Assembly: GCF_003428875.1 (NCBI RefSeq)
Contig: NZ_QQRS01000001.1
Location: forward strand, 1-64,000
DNA length: 64,000 nucleotides
Direction: 5' to 3'
Source of the DNA: Planomicrobium okeanokoites
GTDB lineage: Bacteria > Bacillota > Bacilli > Bacillales_A > Planococcaceae
Shown here piece after piece: positions 24,809-34,817 of the stretch. The position numbers were made by a program, and so were the translations under genes. The notes under the pieces were generated by a model that was not told where the DNA came from, did not search any database, and was given only the letters and a program-made list of their open reading frames with translations. How positions within the stretch are numbered: the stretch's first letter is position 1; the number at the start of each line of letters is the position of its first letter.

Positions 24809-26011
24809 ATGCCGAAACAAGTATGGCTTTTAATCATCGGAATGCTTGTCAATGTTACAGGGAATTCATTCCTTTGGCCGTTGACGACTATCTATATGCA
24901 TGATCATCTGGGGAAATCATTATCACTTGCCGGCCTTGTGCTGATGGTGAACGCGGGAGCCGCTGTCATCGGGAACCTGCTCGGTGGCATGCTGTTTGAC
25001 CGCATCGGCGGCTACAAATCAATTATGGGCGGAATCATTGTCACGATTTTCGCTTTGACCGGATTGACCATCTGGCATGACTTTGTGCCATTTGTGGCGT
25101 TTTATACCATTATCGGCTTCAGCGGCGGAATCGTGTTTCCGAGCATGTATGCCATGGTCGGAACAGTCTGGCCTGAAGGTGGACGAAAAGCGTTCAATGC
25201 GATTTATTTGGCACAGAACGTTGGCGTGGCGGTCGGACCGGCAATGGCTGGTGTGCTGGCTGCTTTAAGTTTCGATTATATATTCATGGCGAATCTCGGA
25301 ATGTACATCTTATTTTTCTTTATCGCATTATTCGGCTTCAAATCGATGTCGATATCAGCCGTATCGCATACCAGTGTTTTCAATGAAGGCAAAAAAATCC
25401 GCAACCGCGCGCCATTCTATGCGCTGCTGATTGTATCTGCCGGTTATCTGCTTTGCTGGGTCGGCTACGTACAGTGGCAATCGACGATTTCGGCTTATAC
25501 GCAGGAGATCGGCATCACATTGCCGCAATATAGTTTTCTGTGGACATTGAACGGTGCGCTGATCGTACTGGGACAGCCTCTGATCCGGCCCATCATCAAA
25601 CGCATCGAAGATAATATCAAACAGCAATTGCTGATTGGCATCGTCATTATGATGGCATCTTACTTGGTCGTCGCTTTTGCAGAGGAATTCAGCATGTTCG
25701 TCATTGCCATGGCAATTTTGACCATCGGCGAGATGTTCGTCTGGCCGGCTGTTCCGGCACTGGCCAATCAACTGGCGCCAAAGGGACGCGAAGGATTCTA
25801 CCAGGGAATAGTCAATAGCGTCGCTACCGGCGGCCGCATGATCGGCCCATTGATGGGCGGAGTCATGGTTGATCTTTACGGTATGTCAGCATTGTTTATC
25901 CTTGTAACCATACTTCTGGTCGCGGCGATCGGTACTTCGCTGGTCTATGATCTTCCGTTGAAGAAGAAACAGTTGGCAATGGAGCAGGAAAAGGAAAAAG
26001 CGATCATTTGA
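24809..26011 (+). CDS. MFS transporter (YttB-like)
   Basis: A 400-residue major facilitator with about 12 hydrophobic segments. The loop 2-3 signature GGMLFDRIGGYK (residues about 69-80) matches the MFS GxxxDRxGRR pattern. The ATG at 24809 follows GAGGAG. It is divergent from ytqA, the place of yttB in B. subtilis. The substrate is unknown; drug efflux is a common annotation for relatives but cannot be read from the sequence. Confidence 0.82.
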   Translation: MPKQVWLLIIGMLVNVTGNSFLWPLTTIYMHDHLGKSLSLAGLVLMVNAGAAVIGNLLGGMLFDRIGGYKSIMGGIIVTIFALTGLTIWHDFVPFVAFYTIIGFSGGIVFPSMYAMVGTVWPEGGRKAFNAIYLAQNVGVAVGPAMAGVLAALSFDYIFMANLGMYILFFFIALFGFKSMSISAVSHTSVFNEGKKIRNRAPFYALLIVSAGYLLCWVGYVQWQSTISAYTQEIGITLPQYSFLWTLNGALIVLGQPLIRPIIKRIEDNIKQQLLIGIVIMMASYLVVAFAEEFSMFVIAMAILTIGEMFVWPAVPALANQLAPKGREGFYQGIVNSVATGGRMIGPLMGGVMVDLYGMSALFILVTILLVAAIGTSLVYDLPLKKKQLAMEQEKEKAII

Positions 26012-26017
26012 ATCAAT

Positions 26018-26060
26018 TAAGAGAACTCTACTACCATGGGGTTTTCTTTTTTTTTTTTTG
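26018..26060 (+). terminator. terminator of the MFS gene
   Basis: AAGAGAACTC pairs with GGGTTTTCTT (two G-U pairs), followed by an unusually long run of T (26047-26059). Confidence 0.8.
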
Positions 26061-26107
26061 CCTCATTCCTATTTCAATGAACCGGACAGCTTTATAAGCT
26101 CTATGTT

Positions 26108-26154
26108 GCGTTTCAAAGGGGACTTTGTTTAAATTAATAATGAAAGCGTTTCAA
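26108..26154 (+). promoter_or_regulatory. cre-like dyad and repeated half site upstream of scoAB
   Basis: TGAAAGCGTTTCA (26141-26153) resembles a cre but is one base shorter than the 14-base consensus. The 9-mer GCGTTTCAA occurs at 26108-26116 and again at 26146-26154, 38 bp apart. Control by CcpA or another LacI-type repressor is a guess from the CG-centred dyad. Confidence 0.35.
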
Positions 26155-26195
26155 TAGTATGAAAACTATGTACATAAAGTTAAGGGGGCATAAAG

Positions 26196-26888
26196 ATGAA
26201 ACCTATTTACACTTCCGCGAAAGAAGCGGTCGAACAGATCCAGAACGGGGCCACAATTATGGTAGGGGGCTTCGGGCTTGTCGGAATTCCCGAGCAATTG
26301 ATCTTGGCACTGGTAGATAAAGGTGTAACAGACCTAACTGTCATCTCGAACAATTGCGGCGTCGATGAATGGGGCCTGGGACTGCTGCTGAAAAATAAAC
26401 AGATTAAAAAGATGATCGGCTCTTATGTCGGAGAAAATAAAGAATTCGAACGTCAGGTGTTGTCAGGTGAAATTGAAGTCGAGCTGACGCCGCAAGGCAC
26501 GCTGGCAGAAAAAATGCGTGCGGGTGGAGCAGGGATCCCTGCATTCTTCACTCCAGCAGGCGTCGGTACAACCGTTGCGGAAGGGAAGGAAATCCGTGAA
26601 TTCGACGGCAAAGAGTATGTGCTTGAACATGCTCTAAGAGCGGATTTTGCGTTGGTGCGTGCAGCTAAAGCGGATAAGATGGGCAACTTGGTGTACAACA
26701 AGACTGCGCAGAATTTTAATCCACTTGCAGCTGCTGCGGGTAAAATCACCATTGCGGAAGTCGAGGAAATCGTCGAAACCGGAACGATTGACCCGAATCA
26801 TGTCCAAACACCAAGCATCTACGTGCAAGGCTTACTGGAAGCGAAACAGGAAAAACGCATCGAGCGTTTAACGACAAGACAGGCTTAA
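26196..26888 (+). CDS. scoA: 3-oxoacid CoA-transferase subunit A (ScoA/AtoD type)
   Basis: First subunit of a heterodimeric family I CoA-transferase that moves CoA between succinyl-CoA or acyl-CoA and acetoacetate. The 230-residue chain carries the CoA-binding glycine segment GGFGLVGIP near residue 24, [13 protein letters not shown], and [16 protein letters not shown] precedes the ATG. scoB follows 17 bases later. It is uncertain whether the physiological acyl donor is succinyl-CoA or acetyl-CoA. Confidence 0.88.
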   Translation: MKPIYTSAKEAVEQIQNGATIMVGGFGLVGIPEQLILALVDKGVTDLTVISNNCGVDEWGLGLLLKNKQIKKMIGSYVGENKEFERQVLSGEIEVELTPQGTLAEKMRAGGAGIPAFFTPAGVGTTVAEGKEIREFDGKEYVLEHALRADFALVRAAKADKMGNLVYNKTAQNFNPLAAAAGKITIAEVEEIVETGTIDPNHVQTPSIYVQGLLEAKQEKRIERLTTRQA

Positions 26889-26905
26889 GGGAGGAAATCG
26901 ATCAT

Positions 26906-27559
26906 ATGGACAAGCAATTAGTGAGAGAACGTATAGCAAAGCGCGCAGAAAAAGAAATCAAAGACGGCGACTACGTCAATTTGGGCATCGGCATGCCGAC
27001 CTTGGTGGCGAACTTCATTTCAGACAATAAGCAAGTTGTGCTTCAATCTGAAAACGGCCTTCTTGGAATCGGGCCATATCCGACGGAAGACCAAGTCGAC
27101 CCCGACCTGATCAATGCCGGCAAAGAAACGGTGACGACCATTCCGGGATCTGCTTTCTTCACAAGCGCCGAATCGTTTGCGATGATCCGCGGCGGCCATA
27201 TCGACGTGGCAATCCTGGGAGGCATGGAAGTTGCAGAGAACGGCGACCTTGCGAACTGGATGATTCCGGGGAAAATGATCAAAGGCATGGGCGGCGCGAT
27301 GGATCTTGTACACGGCGCCAAAAAAGTCATCGTCATCATGGATCATGTATCGAAAGACGGTTCCGCGAAAATCAAAAAGCAATGCGATCTTCCGTTGACA
27401 GGTAAAGGTGTGGTCAATAAAATCATCACAGAGCGTGCCGTTATAGAAGTGACTGAGCAGGGACTTGTGCTGTCGGAAGTGTTCGAAGGCTTCAGCGTGG
27501 AGGATATCGTCGATTCGACAGATGCGCCGCTGAACACTGAAAACGTCAAAGTATCCTGA
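26906..27559 (+). CDS. scoB: 3-oxoacid CoA-transferase subunit B (ScoB/AtoA type)
   Basis: Second subunit, 217 residues, bearing the catalytic Glu49 in SENGLLGIG that forms the glutamyl-CoA thioester. It also has [11 protein letters not shown] and [18 protein letters not shown] lies upstream of the ATG. With ScoA it forms the active enzyme of acetoacetate use or ketone-body and branched-acid metabolism. The leuS promoter begins within a few bases of its stop. Confidence 0.9.
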   Translation: MDKQLVRERIAKRAEKEIKDGDYVNLGIGMPTLVANFISDNKQVVLQSENGLLGIGPYPTEDQVDPDLINAGKETVTTIPGSAFFTSAESFAMIRGGHIDVAILGGMEVAENGDLANWMIPGKMIKGMGGAMDLVHGAKKVIVIMDHVSKDGSAKIKKQCDLPLTGKGVVNKIITERAVIEVTEQGLVLSEVFEGFSVEDIVDSTDAPLNTENVKVS

Positions 27560-27563
27560 GCTA

Positions 27564-27592
27564 TTGCCAAAAATCAGCGGCTCAGCTAGAAT
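27564..27592 (+). promoter_or_regulatory. promoter of the leuS leader
   Basis: TTGCCA (27564-27569), 17 bases, TAGAAT (27587-27592), directly before the T-box leader. Confidence 0.75.
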
Positions 27593-27598
27593 AGGATG

Positions 27599-27838
27599 TA
27601 ATAGCAAAAGACTTTGATGAGGATCAGTAGATCGTGTTTTATTCCCCCAGAGAGCCGGCGTTTGGTGCAAGCCGGTGGATAAAGCGGTTGAACTCGCCTT
27701 TGAGTCTGTGTATGTGAATTCAGTAATATGCACCGTTCTCCGCGTTAAGGAATCAAGTTGGGCGAGCAATCGCTAATTTGGGTGGTACCGCGGGTGATTC
27801 CCGTCCCTTATTTTCATAAGGGGCGGGAATTTTTTATT
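27599..27838 (+). ncRNA. T-box leader of leuS, CUC specifier
   Basis: The leader has the T-box AGAGAGCCGGCG / GCCGG stem I region, a specifier CTC (Leu) at 27693-27695 in GAACTCGCC, the T-box GGTGGTACCGCG (27781-27792) and a terminator ATTCCCGTCCCTTA / TAAGGGGCGGGAAT with T run (27797-27836). Uncharged tRNA-Leu should stabilise the antiterminator and switch on leuS. The matching anticodon would be GAG; neither tRNA-Leu in this window has it. Confidence 0.93.
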
Positions 27839-27855
27839 TTGAGGAGGAAAAGACA

Positions 27856-30267
27856 ATGACATTCAAGCACAAAGTTATCGAAAAGAAATGGCAGAAACAT
27901 TGGGATCAGAACAAGACATTTAAATTGGAAACGGATTTTGACAAGCCGAAATTCTACGCACTTGATATGTTCCCGTACCCATCAGGAGCCGGTCTTCACG
28001 TAGGCCATCCGGAAGGCTACACAGCGACCGATATTTTGAGCCGCATGAAACGCATGCAGGGCTATAATGTGTTGCATCCGATGGGCTGGGACGCATTCGG
28101 GCTTCCTGCTGAGCAATATGCGCTTGATACAGGCAACGATCCGGCCGAATTTACGGCGAAAAACATCGCAACATTCAAACGCCAAATCCAGGAACTTGGT
28201 TTTTCATATGACTGGGACCGTGAAGTCAATACAACGGATCCGAAATACTATAAATGGACGCAGTGGATTTTCATCCAGCTGTACAATAAAGGCTTAGCCT
28301 ATGTCGACGAAGTGGCGGTCAACTGGTGTCCGGCACTTGGAACGGTTCTTGCCAACGAAGAAGTGGTTGATGGAGTATCCGAACGCGGCGGCCATCCGGT
28401 AGAGCGCCGTCCGATGCGCCAGTGGGTGCTGCGCATTACAGAATATGCGGACCGTTTACTGGAAGATTTAGATGATTTAGACTGGCCCGAAAGTTTGAAA
28501 GATATGCAGCGTAATTGGATCGGTAAATCTGAAGGCGCTGAATTGGAATTCCAAATCGATGGCAATGGCCATTCTTTCCGCGCATTTACGACTCGACCGG
28601 ATACGATTTTCGGCGCGACTTATGCGGTATTGGCGCCGGAACATAAATTGGTGGCGTCAATTACCACTCCGGAACAGAAAGAAGCTGTTGAAAAATACAT
28701 TGACGACGTGAAGACAAAGAGCGATTTGGAGCGTACGGATTTGGCGAAATCCAAAACGGGCGTGTTCACAGGAGCTTATGCCATCAATCCGGCAAGCGGC
28801 GACAAGATGCCGATTTGGATTGCGGATTACGTATTGGCAACTTACGGAACAGGCGCAATCATGGCTGTTCCGGCACACGACGAACGCGATTACGAATTTG
28901 CGAAGCAATTCGATTTGCCGATTGTGGAAGTCGTATCCGGCGGCAATATTGAAGAAGAAGCGTATGCCGGCGACGGTGAACTGATCAACTCGGATTTCCT
29001 TAATGGATTGAATAAAACCGAAGCGATTGCAAAAGCGATCGACTGGCTGGTTGAAAAAGGTGTCGGTGAGAAGAAAATCACTTACCGTCTTCGCGACTGG
29101 CTGTTCAGCCGCCAGCGTTATTGGGGAGAGCCGATTCCGATTATCCACTGGGAAGACGGCACGATGACCCCGGTTGATGAAAAAGATCTTCCATTGACGC
29201 TGCCGGTGACGACAGATATCAAACCGAGCGGCACTGGTGAATCTCCGCTCGCCAATATCGAGGAATGGGTCAATGTAGTGCATCCTGAAACCGGAATGAA
29301 AGGCCGCCGCGAAACAAATACAATGCCGCAATGGGCGGGCAGCTGCTGGTATTACCTGCGTTATATCGATCCGGACAATGCTGAAGCGATTGCTGATCCG
29401 GAATTATTGAAACATTGGTTGCCGGTTGACGTTTACATCGGTGGAGCAGAACATGCCGTGCTTCATTTATTGTACGCACGCTTCTGGCATAAAGTGTTAT
29501 TTGATATCGGAGTCGTACCGACGAAAGAACCGTTCCAAAAATTGTATAACCAGGGAATGATCCTGGGTGAAGGCAATGAAAAAATGTCGAAATCCAAAGG
29601 AAACGTTGTCAATCCCGATCAGATTATTGAAAGCCACGGAGCGGATACGCTGCGCCTTTACGAAATGTTCATGGGGCCGCTGGACGCATCGATCGCCTGG
29701 TCGACCAACGGACTTGAAGGGGCACGCCGTTTCCTTGACCGTGTATGGCGACTGTTTATCGAAGAGGATGGATTGAGCGCGAAAATTGTTGATGCGAATG
29801 ACGGCAAACTTGAAAAAGTCTATCACCAGACAGTCAAAAAGGTGACGGAGGATTTCGAAGGGCTTCGTTTCAATACAGCCATTTCGCAAATGATGGTCTT
29901 CATCAATGAAGGCTATAAAGCGGATGCGATTCCAAAGGAATATGTCGAAGGATTTGTGAAGATGCTGTCTCCGATAGCGCCGCACGTAGCGGAAGAGCTG
30001 TGGGAGAAATTGGGCTACACAGAAACTGTCACTTATGCGGAATGGCCAGTATTCGATGAGTCGAAAATGGTTGACGATGAAGTGGAAGTCGTTGTCCAGG
30101 TGAACGGCAAAGTGAGAACGAAAATTGTGGTGGCGAAAGACAGCACGAAAGAGGAATTGGAAGCGGCAGCGCTTGCGGATGAAAGTATCCAAAAAGCGGC
30201 TGAAGGCAAACAGATCCGTAAAGTGATCGCGATTCCAGGGAAATTGGTGAATGTGGTTATCGCTTAA
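27856..30267 (+). CDS. leuS: leucyl-tRNA synthetase
   Basis: Class I synthetase of 803 residues. The HIGH-type motif reads H48-V-G-H51 after [14 protein letters not shown] is at 576-580, and the CP1 editing insert ([12 protein letters not shown]) is present, so mischarged tRNA can be proofread. GAGGAGG precedes the ATG. Expression depends on the upstream T-box. Length and motifs are normal for the bacterial enzyme. Confidence 0.97.
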   Translation: MTFKHKVIEKKWQKHWDQNKTFKLETDFDKPKFYALDMFPYPSGAGLHVGHPEGYTATDILSRMKRMQGYNVLHPMGWDAFGLPAEQYALDTGNDPAEFTAKNIATFKRQIQELGFSYDWDREVNTTDPKYYKWTQWIFIQLYNKGLAYVDEVAVNWCPALGTVLANEEVVDGVSERGGHPVERRPMRQWVLRITEYADRLLEDLDDLDWPESLKDMQRNWIGKSEGAELEFQIDGNGHSFRAFTTRPDTIFGATYAVLAPEHKLVASITTPEQKEAVEKYIDDVKTKSDLERTDLAKSKTGVFTGAYAINPASGDKMPIWIADYVLATYGTGAIMAVPAHDERDYEFAKQFDLPIVEVVSGGNIEEEAYAGDGELINSDFLNGLNKTEAIAKAIDWLVEKGVGEKKITYRLRDWLFSRQRYWGEPIPIIHWEDGTMTPVDEKDLPLTLPVTTDIKPSGTGESPLANIEEWVNVVHPETGMKGRRETNTMPQWAGSCWYYLRYIDPDNAEAIADPELLKHWLPVDVYIGGAEHAVLHLLYARFWHKVLFDIGVVPTKEPFQKLYNQGMILGEGNEKMSKSKGNVVNPDQIIESHGADTLRLYEMFMGPLDASIAWSTNGLEGARRFLDRVWRLFIEEDGLSAKIVDANDGKLEKVYHQTVKKVTEDFEGLRFNTAISQMMVFINEGYKADAIPKEYVEGFVKMLSPIAPHVAEELWEKLGYTETVTYAEWPVFDESKMVDDEVEVVVQVNGKVRTKIVVAKDSTKEELEAAALADESIQKAAEGKQIRKVIAIPGKLVNVVIA

Positions 30268-30273
30268 ATCTTT

Positions 30274-30316
30274 GGACCGGAGTTTCAGCTTGAGGGCTGA
30301 AGCTCTGGTTTTTTAT
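30274..30316 (+). terminator. terminator of leuS
   Basis: ACCGGAGTTTCAGC pairs fully (with two G-U) with GCTGAAGCTCTGGT, followed by a T run. Confidence 0.88.
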
Positions 30317-30352
30317 TGGGTGAATTTGGAAGATTAGGAGCTGGATTGTTAC

Positions 30353-30442
30353 CGGACAGTAATGTGTCGCTTCCGGACAGTATTTTTGATATGCGGACAG
30401 TATTTGATCCGTTCCGGATAGCATTTTAATTCTGCGGACAGT
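30353..30442. repeat. array of five CGGACAGT motifs with 20-21 bp period
   Basis: CGGACAGT starts at 30353, 30374, 30394 and 30435, with a variant CGGATAGC at 30415. The spacings are 21, 20, 21 and 20 bases, about two helical turns. The bases between motifs are not conserved apart from being T-rich. The array lies between the terminators of convergent leuS and ytfP, outside any gene. Confidence 0.8.
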
Positions 30443-30490
30443 AAATCCTTAATTTGGAAATAAAAGCTTTGATTCGCCGTCAAATAAGCC

Positions 30491-30530
30491 ATAAAAAAAC
30501 CCTTCGCATGAGCTTGCGAAGGGTTTTCAC
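30491..30530 (-). terminator. terminator of ytfP
   Basis: AAACCCTTCGCA pairs with TGCGAAGGGTTT; the T run lies on the minus-strand side. Confidence 0.9.
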
Positions 30531-30533
30531 TAT

Positions 30534-31799
30534 TTATATCTGTTTTGCGAATTCTGCTGCGCTTCGTCCTGCCACATTTCCGGTCACCAGCGCGGAGGTG
30601 ATGTTATAGCCGCCGGTATAGCCGTGGATGTCGAGAATCTCTCCGCAGAAATAAAGGCCGGGCTTTTTGCGCGAAGCCATTGTTTTCGGTTCGATTTCCT
30701 TGATGGAAACGCCGCCGCCAGTCACGAATGCTTTTTCGATTGGCTGTGTGCCGGTGACTTCCATCGTGAATGCAGTGAGCTGGACTGCCAGCGCCCGTAC
30801 TTTGTCGCTGGCAAGTTCTGCACCGGTAAGAGCCGGATCGATTCCCGCCCGCTGCAGTAAGAATAGGAGCCAGCGTTCTTGTGCAAGGCTTTTCCAAACA
30901 TTTTTCACGGATTTCTTCGGTTCATCCTTCATCATTTTGAACAGCAGCTGAAATGCAGATTCCGCATTTTCATCCGGCATGGAGTTGATGCGCATTTCAA
31001 CCGGAGCGCCGCCGGTTTTCTTCATTTCCTTGACGACATACTGGCTGCATCTGAGAACAGCAGGGCCGCTTAAACCGAAATGGGTGAACAGCATGTCCAT
31101 CTGGTGAGTCACCAGGACTTTCCCTTTTTTATTCAGCACAGAAACAGCGACGTCCCGAAGGGCTAGACCCTGCAGATCACGACCCACGATAAAAGGTTCC
31201 TTAGACAGCAGCGGCACTTCAGTCGGATAGAGATCGGTGACAGTGTGACCCGCTTTTTCAGCCCACGGATAGCCGTCACCTGTCGAACCGGTTTGGGGAA
31301 CAGCCTTGCCGCCTACAGCGACGACTATGGCTTTGGCCGTATATTCGTCGCCCGAATGCAGCCTGACGCCCGTCACTTTATCATGGTCCATCAATAATTT
31401 CTTGACTGGGGAATCCAGCAGCACTGTAACGCCGAGGCGGTCCATTTCACGGAACATGGCATCGGCGACATCCTGCGCCCGGTTCGAGACAGGGAACATG
31501 CGGCCGTGATCTTCTTCTTTCAATGCCACGCCGAGCCCTTCAAAAAAGGAGATGATGTCTTCATTATTGAACACGGAAAACGGACTGTGGAGAAATCTTC
31601 CGTTCCCGGGAATATTTTTTACGATTTCGTCAAGAGGCAGCCTGTTGGTGACATTGCAGCGGCCACCCCCTGATATGATCAGCTTTTTCCCAAGCTTTTT
31701 GCCTTTTTCTATTAATAGGACTTTTTGGTTGCGTGAAGCTGCGGCGATGGAAGCCATCAATCCTGAGGGACCCCCGCCGATGATTATAACGTCATACAT
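30534..31799 (-). CDS. ytfP: FAD-dependent oxidoreductase YtfP (HI0933/BaiN family)
   Basis: Flavoprotein of 421 residues. The N-terminal dinucleotide-binding motif is [14 protein letters not shown], followed by [24 protein letters not shown], hallmark of this family, and a C-terminal second FAD contact [19 protein letters not shown]. The reaction is not established for the family at large. ATG 31799 gives the normal [10 protein letters not shown] start; the open frame extends 56 codons further but that part has no homology pattern. The ribosome site is weak. Confidence 0.85.
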   Translation of the reverse strand: MYDVIIIGGGPSGLMASIAAASRNQKVLLIEKGKKLGKKLIISGGGRCNVTNRLPLDEIVKNIPGNGRFLHSPFSVFNNEDIISFFEGLGVALKEEDHGRMFPVSNRAQDVADAMFREMDRLGVTVLLDSPVKKLLMDHDKVTGVRLHSGDEYTAKAIVVAVGGKAVPQTGSTGDGYPWAEKAGHTVTDLYPTEVPLLSKEPFIVGRDLQGLALRDVAVSVLNKKGKVLVTHQMDMLFTHFGLSGPAVLRCSQYVVKEMKKTGGAPVEMRINSMPDENAESAFQLLFKMMKDEPKKSVKNVWKSLAQERWLLFLLQRAGIDPALTGAELASDKVRALAVQLTAFTMEVTGTQPIEKAFVTGGGVSIKEIEPKTMASRKKPGLYFCGEILDIHGYTGGYNITSALVTGNVAGRSAAEFAKQI

Positions 31800-31988
31800 A
31801 TAAGAAGAACTCGCTTTCGTTTTTAGTGTACAGATATTTGCGCCTAGCCTGGGTCTTACAAAGTTGAACAGGTGCATCTGTTTTTCTTTATTATAACATG
31901 CTTCAAAATCCGTTGAGTATTTCCATTTATAAGTGTAAACTATCGTGTAGATTGTTTTTTTTATCAAGAATTAGTCAGGAAGTGCAAA

Positions 31989-33596
31989 ATGTCAACGTTA
32001 ATCAAAGGAACCGCCATTTTGACTTTGGGCCTGTTTTTATCCAAAGTACTTGGTGTCATCTATATTATTCCGTTTTATGATTTAGTCGGGGAAGATAATA
32101 TCGGACTCTACCAGTATGCCTATATACCATATAACTTGATGCTGGCAGTCGCTATATCAGGTGCGCCGCTCGCTTTCTCGAAGTTTGTAGCGAAATACAA
32201 CAGTCTTGGAGATTATGAGACCGGCAGGAGATTGCTTCGTTCAGGTATTTTGACGATGATGGTCACAGGTTTTATATCATTTTTAGCACTATTTTTGCTA
32301 GCTGATGTTATTGCTGAAATAACAATTGATCCTGAGGACAAATTATTTACAGTTAATGATGTAGCTGAAGTCATCCGGTGGGTCAGTTTCGCTTTAATAG
32401 TCGTACCGTTCATGAGTTTATGGCGAGGCTTTTTCCAGGGTTATAATTATATGATGCCAACTGCGGTATCACAACTCATAGAACAGATTGTCAGAATCAT
32501 TTTCCTTTTGGGAGGTGCATTCATTGTAATCCATGTTTTCGGTGGAACACCTAAGACAGCGGTACAGTTCGCAGTTCTATCAGCTGCAATTGGAGCATTG
32601 GGCGGAGTTCTCGTTTTGTTCTATTATTGGAAAAAACGGAAGCCTGAATATGATCAATTACGTGCTAATTCTGTTGAATCCTACGATGTGCGTCTTCGTG
32701 ATATGTATAAGGAAATTTTATCTTATGCACTCCCAATCGTATTTTTAGGTGTTGCAAATCCATTATTCCAATTTGTCGATATGCTGACATTCAATAAAGG
32801 GATGAGCAGTACTGAAAATGCCGCAAATACAAGTCTTTATTTGGGAATTCTAAATTTGACAGCGCATAAGCTCGTTCTGATTCCGGTAATGCTAGCGACA
32901 GGATTTTCAATGGCTCTGATTCCGTTGATCACCAAATACTTTACGCTTAATGAACATAAGTCGCTGACAAGAACGTTGGATCAATCTTTCCAGATGATCA
33001 TTTTCCTTACATTGCCGGCAGTTGTCGGTATGACGTTATTGTCGGATGAGCTTTATCATATCTTTTATAAACAAAGTGGTATCGGTTCGGAAATTTTGGC
33101 ACACTATCTCCCGGCGGCGATTCTATTTTCTTTGTTCCCCGTTACGGCTTCCATTTTGCAAGGGATCAATCAGCAGAAATGGATTGTGTTGAATCTAATG
33201 ATAGGTTTATTGCTTAAATTGTCATTGAATATCCCACTGATTAAAATGTTTGAAACGGACGGTGCAATTGCGGCCACAATCATTGGTTACTCAGTAGCCA
33301 TCGCCATGAATATTGGCGTCATCATGGTGACGATGAATTACCGGTCTTCCATGGTTGTGCGCCGGATCATGCTGATCCTATTGATCAATGCTGTGATGGC
33401 AGCTGTTGTTTTATTGGCATTGGCTGGCCTCGATCTATTCATCGGCATGGATTCCAAGATTCAGTCGATTATCCGGATCCTGATTGTCGGTGGGATAGGC
33501 GGAGCGGTTTACGGCTTCATCTCGTTGCGCACCGGCATTGCGCAGAAAATTTTCGGCGAACGGCTGACGAAGTACACACGTAAATTCGGTTTATAG
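31989..33596 (+). CDS. ytgP: lipid II flippase, YtgP/MurJ-type
   Basis: Polytopic MOP-superfamily exporter of 535 residues with about 14 hydrophobic segments. In B. subtilis YtgP (MurJ) flips the lipid-linked peptidoglycan precursor across the membrane. The start MSTLIKGTAILTLGLFLSKVLG and the LYQYAYIPYN segment are typical. AGGAAG precedes the ATG. The pseudouridine synthase gene follows after nine bases, forming an operon as in relatives. Confidence 0.88.
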   Translation: MSTLIKGTAILTLGLFLSKVLGVIYIIPFYDLVGEDNIGLYQYAYIPYNLMLAVAISGAPLAFSKFVAKYNSLGDYETGRRLLRSGILTMMVTGFISFLALFLLADVIAEITIDPEDKLFTVNDVAEVIRWVSFALIVVPFMSLWRGFFQGYNYMMPTAVSQLIEQIVRIIFLLGGAFIVIHVFGGTPKTAVQFAVLSAAIGALGGVLVLFYYWKKRKPEYDQLRANSVESYDVRLRDMYKEILSYALPIVFLGVANPLFQFVDMLTFNKGMSSTENAANTSLYLGILNLTAHKLVLIPVMLATGFSMALIPLITKYFTLNEHKSLTRTLDQSFQMIIFLTLPAVVGMTLLSDELYHIFYKQSGIGSEILAHYLPAAILFSLFPVTASILQGINQQKWIVLNLMIGLLLKLSLNIPLIKMFETDGAIAATIIGYSVAIAMNIGVIMVTMNYRSSMVVRRIMLILLINAVMAAVVLLALAGLDLFIGMDSKIQSIIRILIVGGIGGAVYGFISLRTGIAQKIFGERLTKYTRKFGL

Positions 33597-33605
33597 GAGG
33601 CACCA

Positions 33606-34319
33606 ATGCGAATAGATAAATTTTTATCGAATATGGGCTTTGGTTCCCGGAAAGATGTTAAGGTTCTTTTGAAATCGAAAGCGGTGGAAGTGAACGGTGA
33701 TGTCGTGCGGGATGCGAAAAAGCATGTCGACGAAACAGCGGATAACATAACGGTTGCCGGGGAACAGGTGGAGTATGTGGAATTCATCTACCTGATGATG
33801 AATAAACCCCCGGGTGTCATATCCGCTACAGAAGATAAATACGACGAAACTGTCATCGATCTGCTCGGTGACGGGGAACGCCATTTCGAACCGTTTCCGG
33901 TCGGTCGACTCGATAAGGACACAGAAGGGCTGCTGCTGCTCACCAATGACGGTAAATTGGCGCATGAATTGCTGTCGCCGAAAAAACATGTGGCGAAGAC
34001 GTATTATGCGCGGATTGATGGCGTCGTTACGGAAGAAGACGGAGAGGCTTTCCGGAATGGCGTGATTTTGGATGATGGCTATCAGACAAAAGAGGCGTTC
34101 CTGAAAATCTTGGAGAGCGGCGAGGAGTCGGAGATCGAACTGACGATTACGGAAGGGAAGTTCCATCAGGTGAAGCGGATGTTTGAAAGTGTCGGCAAAA
34201 CGGTGGTTTACCTGAAACGCCTTTCGATGGGCTCGCTGGAATTGGATCCGGATCTCGAACTCGGCGAATACCGCTATTTGACGGAAGAAGAGCTGATTGG
34301 ATTGAAAGAGAAAAAATGA
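33606..34319 (+). CDS. RsuA-family 16S rRNA pseudouridine synthase
   Basis: Has an N-terminal S4 RNA-binding domain (1-60) and a pseudouridine synthase domain with the catalytic Asp103 in GRLDKDTEGLLLLTNDG and the RsuA-type MMNKPPGVISA. Length 237. It probably modifies uridine in 16S rRNA (position 516 in E. coli numbering), though RluB/E/F-type 23S targets share the fold. AGGAGG precedes the ATG; a strong terminator ends the ytgP unit. Confidence 0.87.
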   Translation: MRIDKFLSNMGFGSRKDVKVLLKSKAVEVNGDVVRDAKKHVDETADNITVAGEQVEYVEFIYLMMNKPPGVISATEDKYDETVIDLLGDGERHFEPFPVGRLDKDTEGLLLLTNDGKLAHELLSPKKHVAKTYYARIDGVVTEEDGEAFRNGVILDDGYQTKEAFLKILESGEESEIELTITEGKFHQVKRMFESVGKTVVYLKRLSMGSLELDPDLELGEYRYLTEEELIGLKEKK

Positions 34320-34347
34320 CCGCCAAAGTTGGCGGTCATTTTTTGAT
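34312..34347 (+). terminator. terminator of the ytgP operon
   Basis: ATGACCGCCAA pairs with TTGGCGGTCAT, followed by a T run; the first arm covers the stop codon. Confidence 0.9.
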
Positions 34348-34378
34348 TGAAATCTTATTTTGAATATTGGACAGTCGA

Positions 34379-34530
34379 AAGCGCCCTTATTTAATGGGCG
34401 CTGTCGCTTTTCTTTGTCTAGACTCCGGTGGCCCAGCTCTTCGGGTCATAAGCCACTTTGGCTGTGCGGCTGAAGAAACGCCGCTTCGCCAAATCGTCTT
34501 ATGCCTTTCAGAGCTTAGCGGGCACCGTCG
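34379..34530. repeat. interspersed hairpin element
   Basis: A noncoding block between rsuA and ytzE. A small dyad AGCGCCC / GGGCGCT comes first. A long imperfect hairpin at 34426-34527 follows: CGGTG with CACCG, GCCC with GGGC, AGCTCT with AGAGCT and CATAAG with CTTATG, all in nested order. It resembles REP-like intergenic elements common in Bacillales, by recollection rather than search. Confidence 0.65.
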
Positions 34531-34539
34531 CTTTTCGCT

Positions 34540-34758
34540 CTAAGATGTCATCTTCACTTTTTTTTGCGTCGTTGTCCATTTGCCCCGACTTGGACTTGTC
34601 ACCAAATCGTTAAAGGCTAACACATTCAAATCCCTTTGAATGGTGCGAGGAGTGATGCCGAATTCATCGACTAAATCTTGCGTAGTTACAGTCCCATTTT
34701 CGAGGATGTACTTATACATATCTTTAATTCGAATTAGCATGCGATCCGTAGTAGGTTT
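34540..34758 (-). CDS. ytzE: DeoR-type helix-turn-helix protein YtzE
   Basis: A 72-residue protein that is essentially one winged-helix DNA-binding domain: KDMYKYILENGTVTTQDLVDEFG, then ITPRTIQRDLNVL as recognition helix and a basic wing SPSRGKWTTT. It lacks the sensor domain of full DeoR regulators. The ATG at 34758 has AAGGAG 12 bases upstream, a long gap; ATG 34782 is an alternative. The targets are unknown. It is similar to B. subtilis YtzE in the same neighbourhood. Confidence 0.75.
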   Translation of the reverse strand, partial: KPTTDRMLIRIKDMYKYILENGTVTTQDLVDEFGITPRTIQRDLNVLAFNDLVTSPSRGKWTTTQKKVKMTS

Positions 34759-34817
34759 CATAAAAGAGAACCACTCCTTCATCTTTTTTCCCGTTGGCAA
34801 AGACTAGCGGACGAGTT

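Noticed and set aside
27020-27769. 249-codon minus-strand open frame across scoB and the leuS T-box
   Set aside because: It would read through a structured leader and a conserved gene in antisense; no start signal.
29497-30192. 231-codon minus-strand open frame inside leuS
   Set aside because: Antisense to a fully conserved synthetase, no ribosome site and no recognisable motif; a shadow of codon usage.
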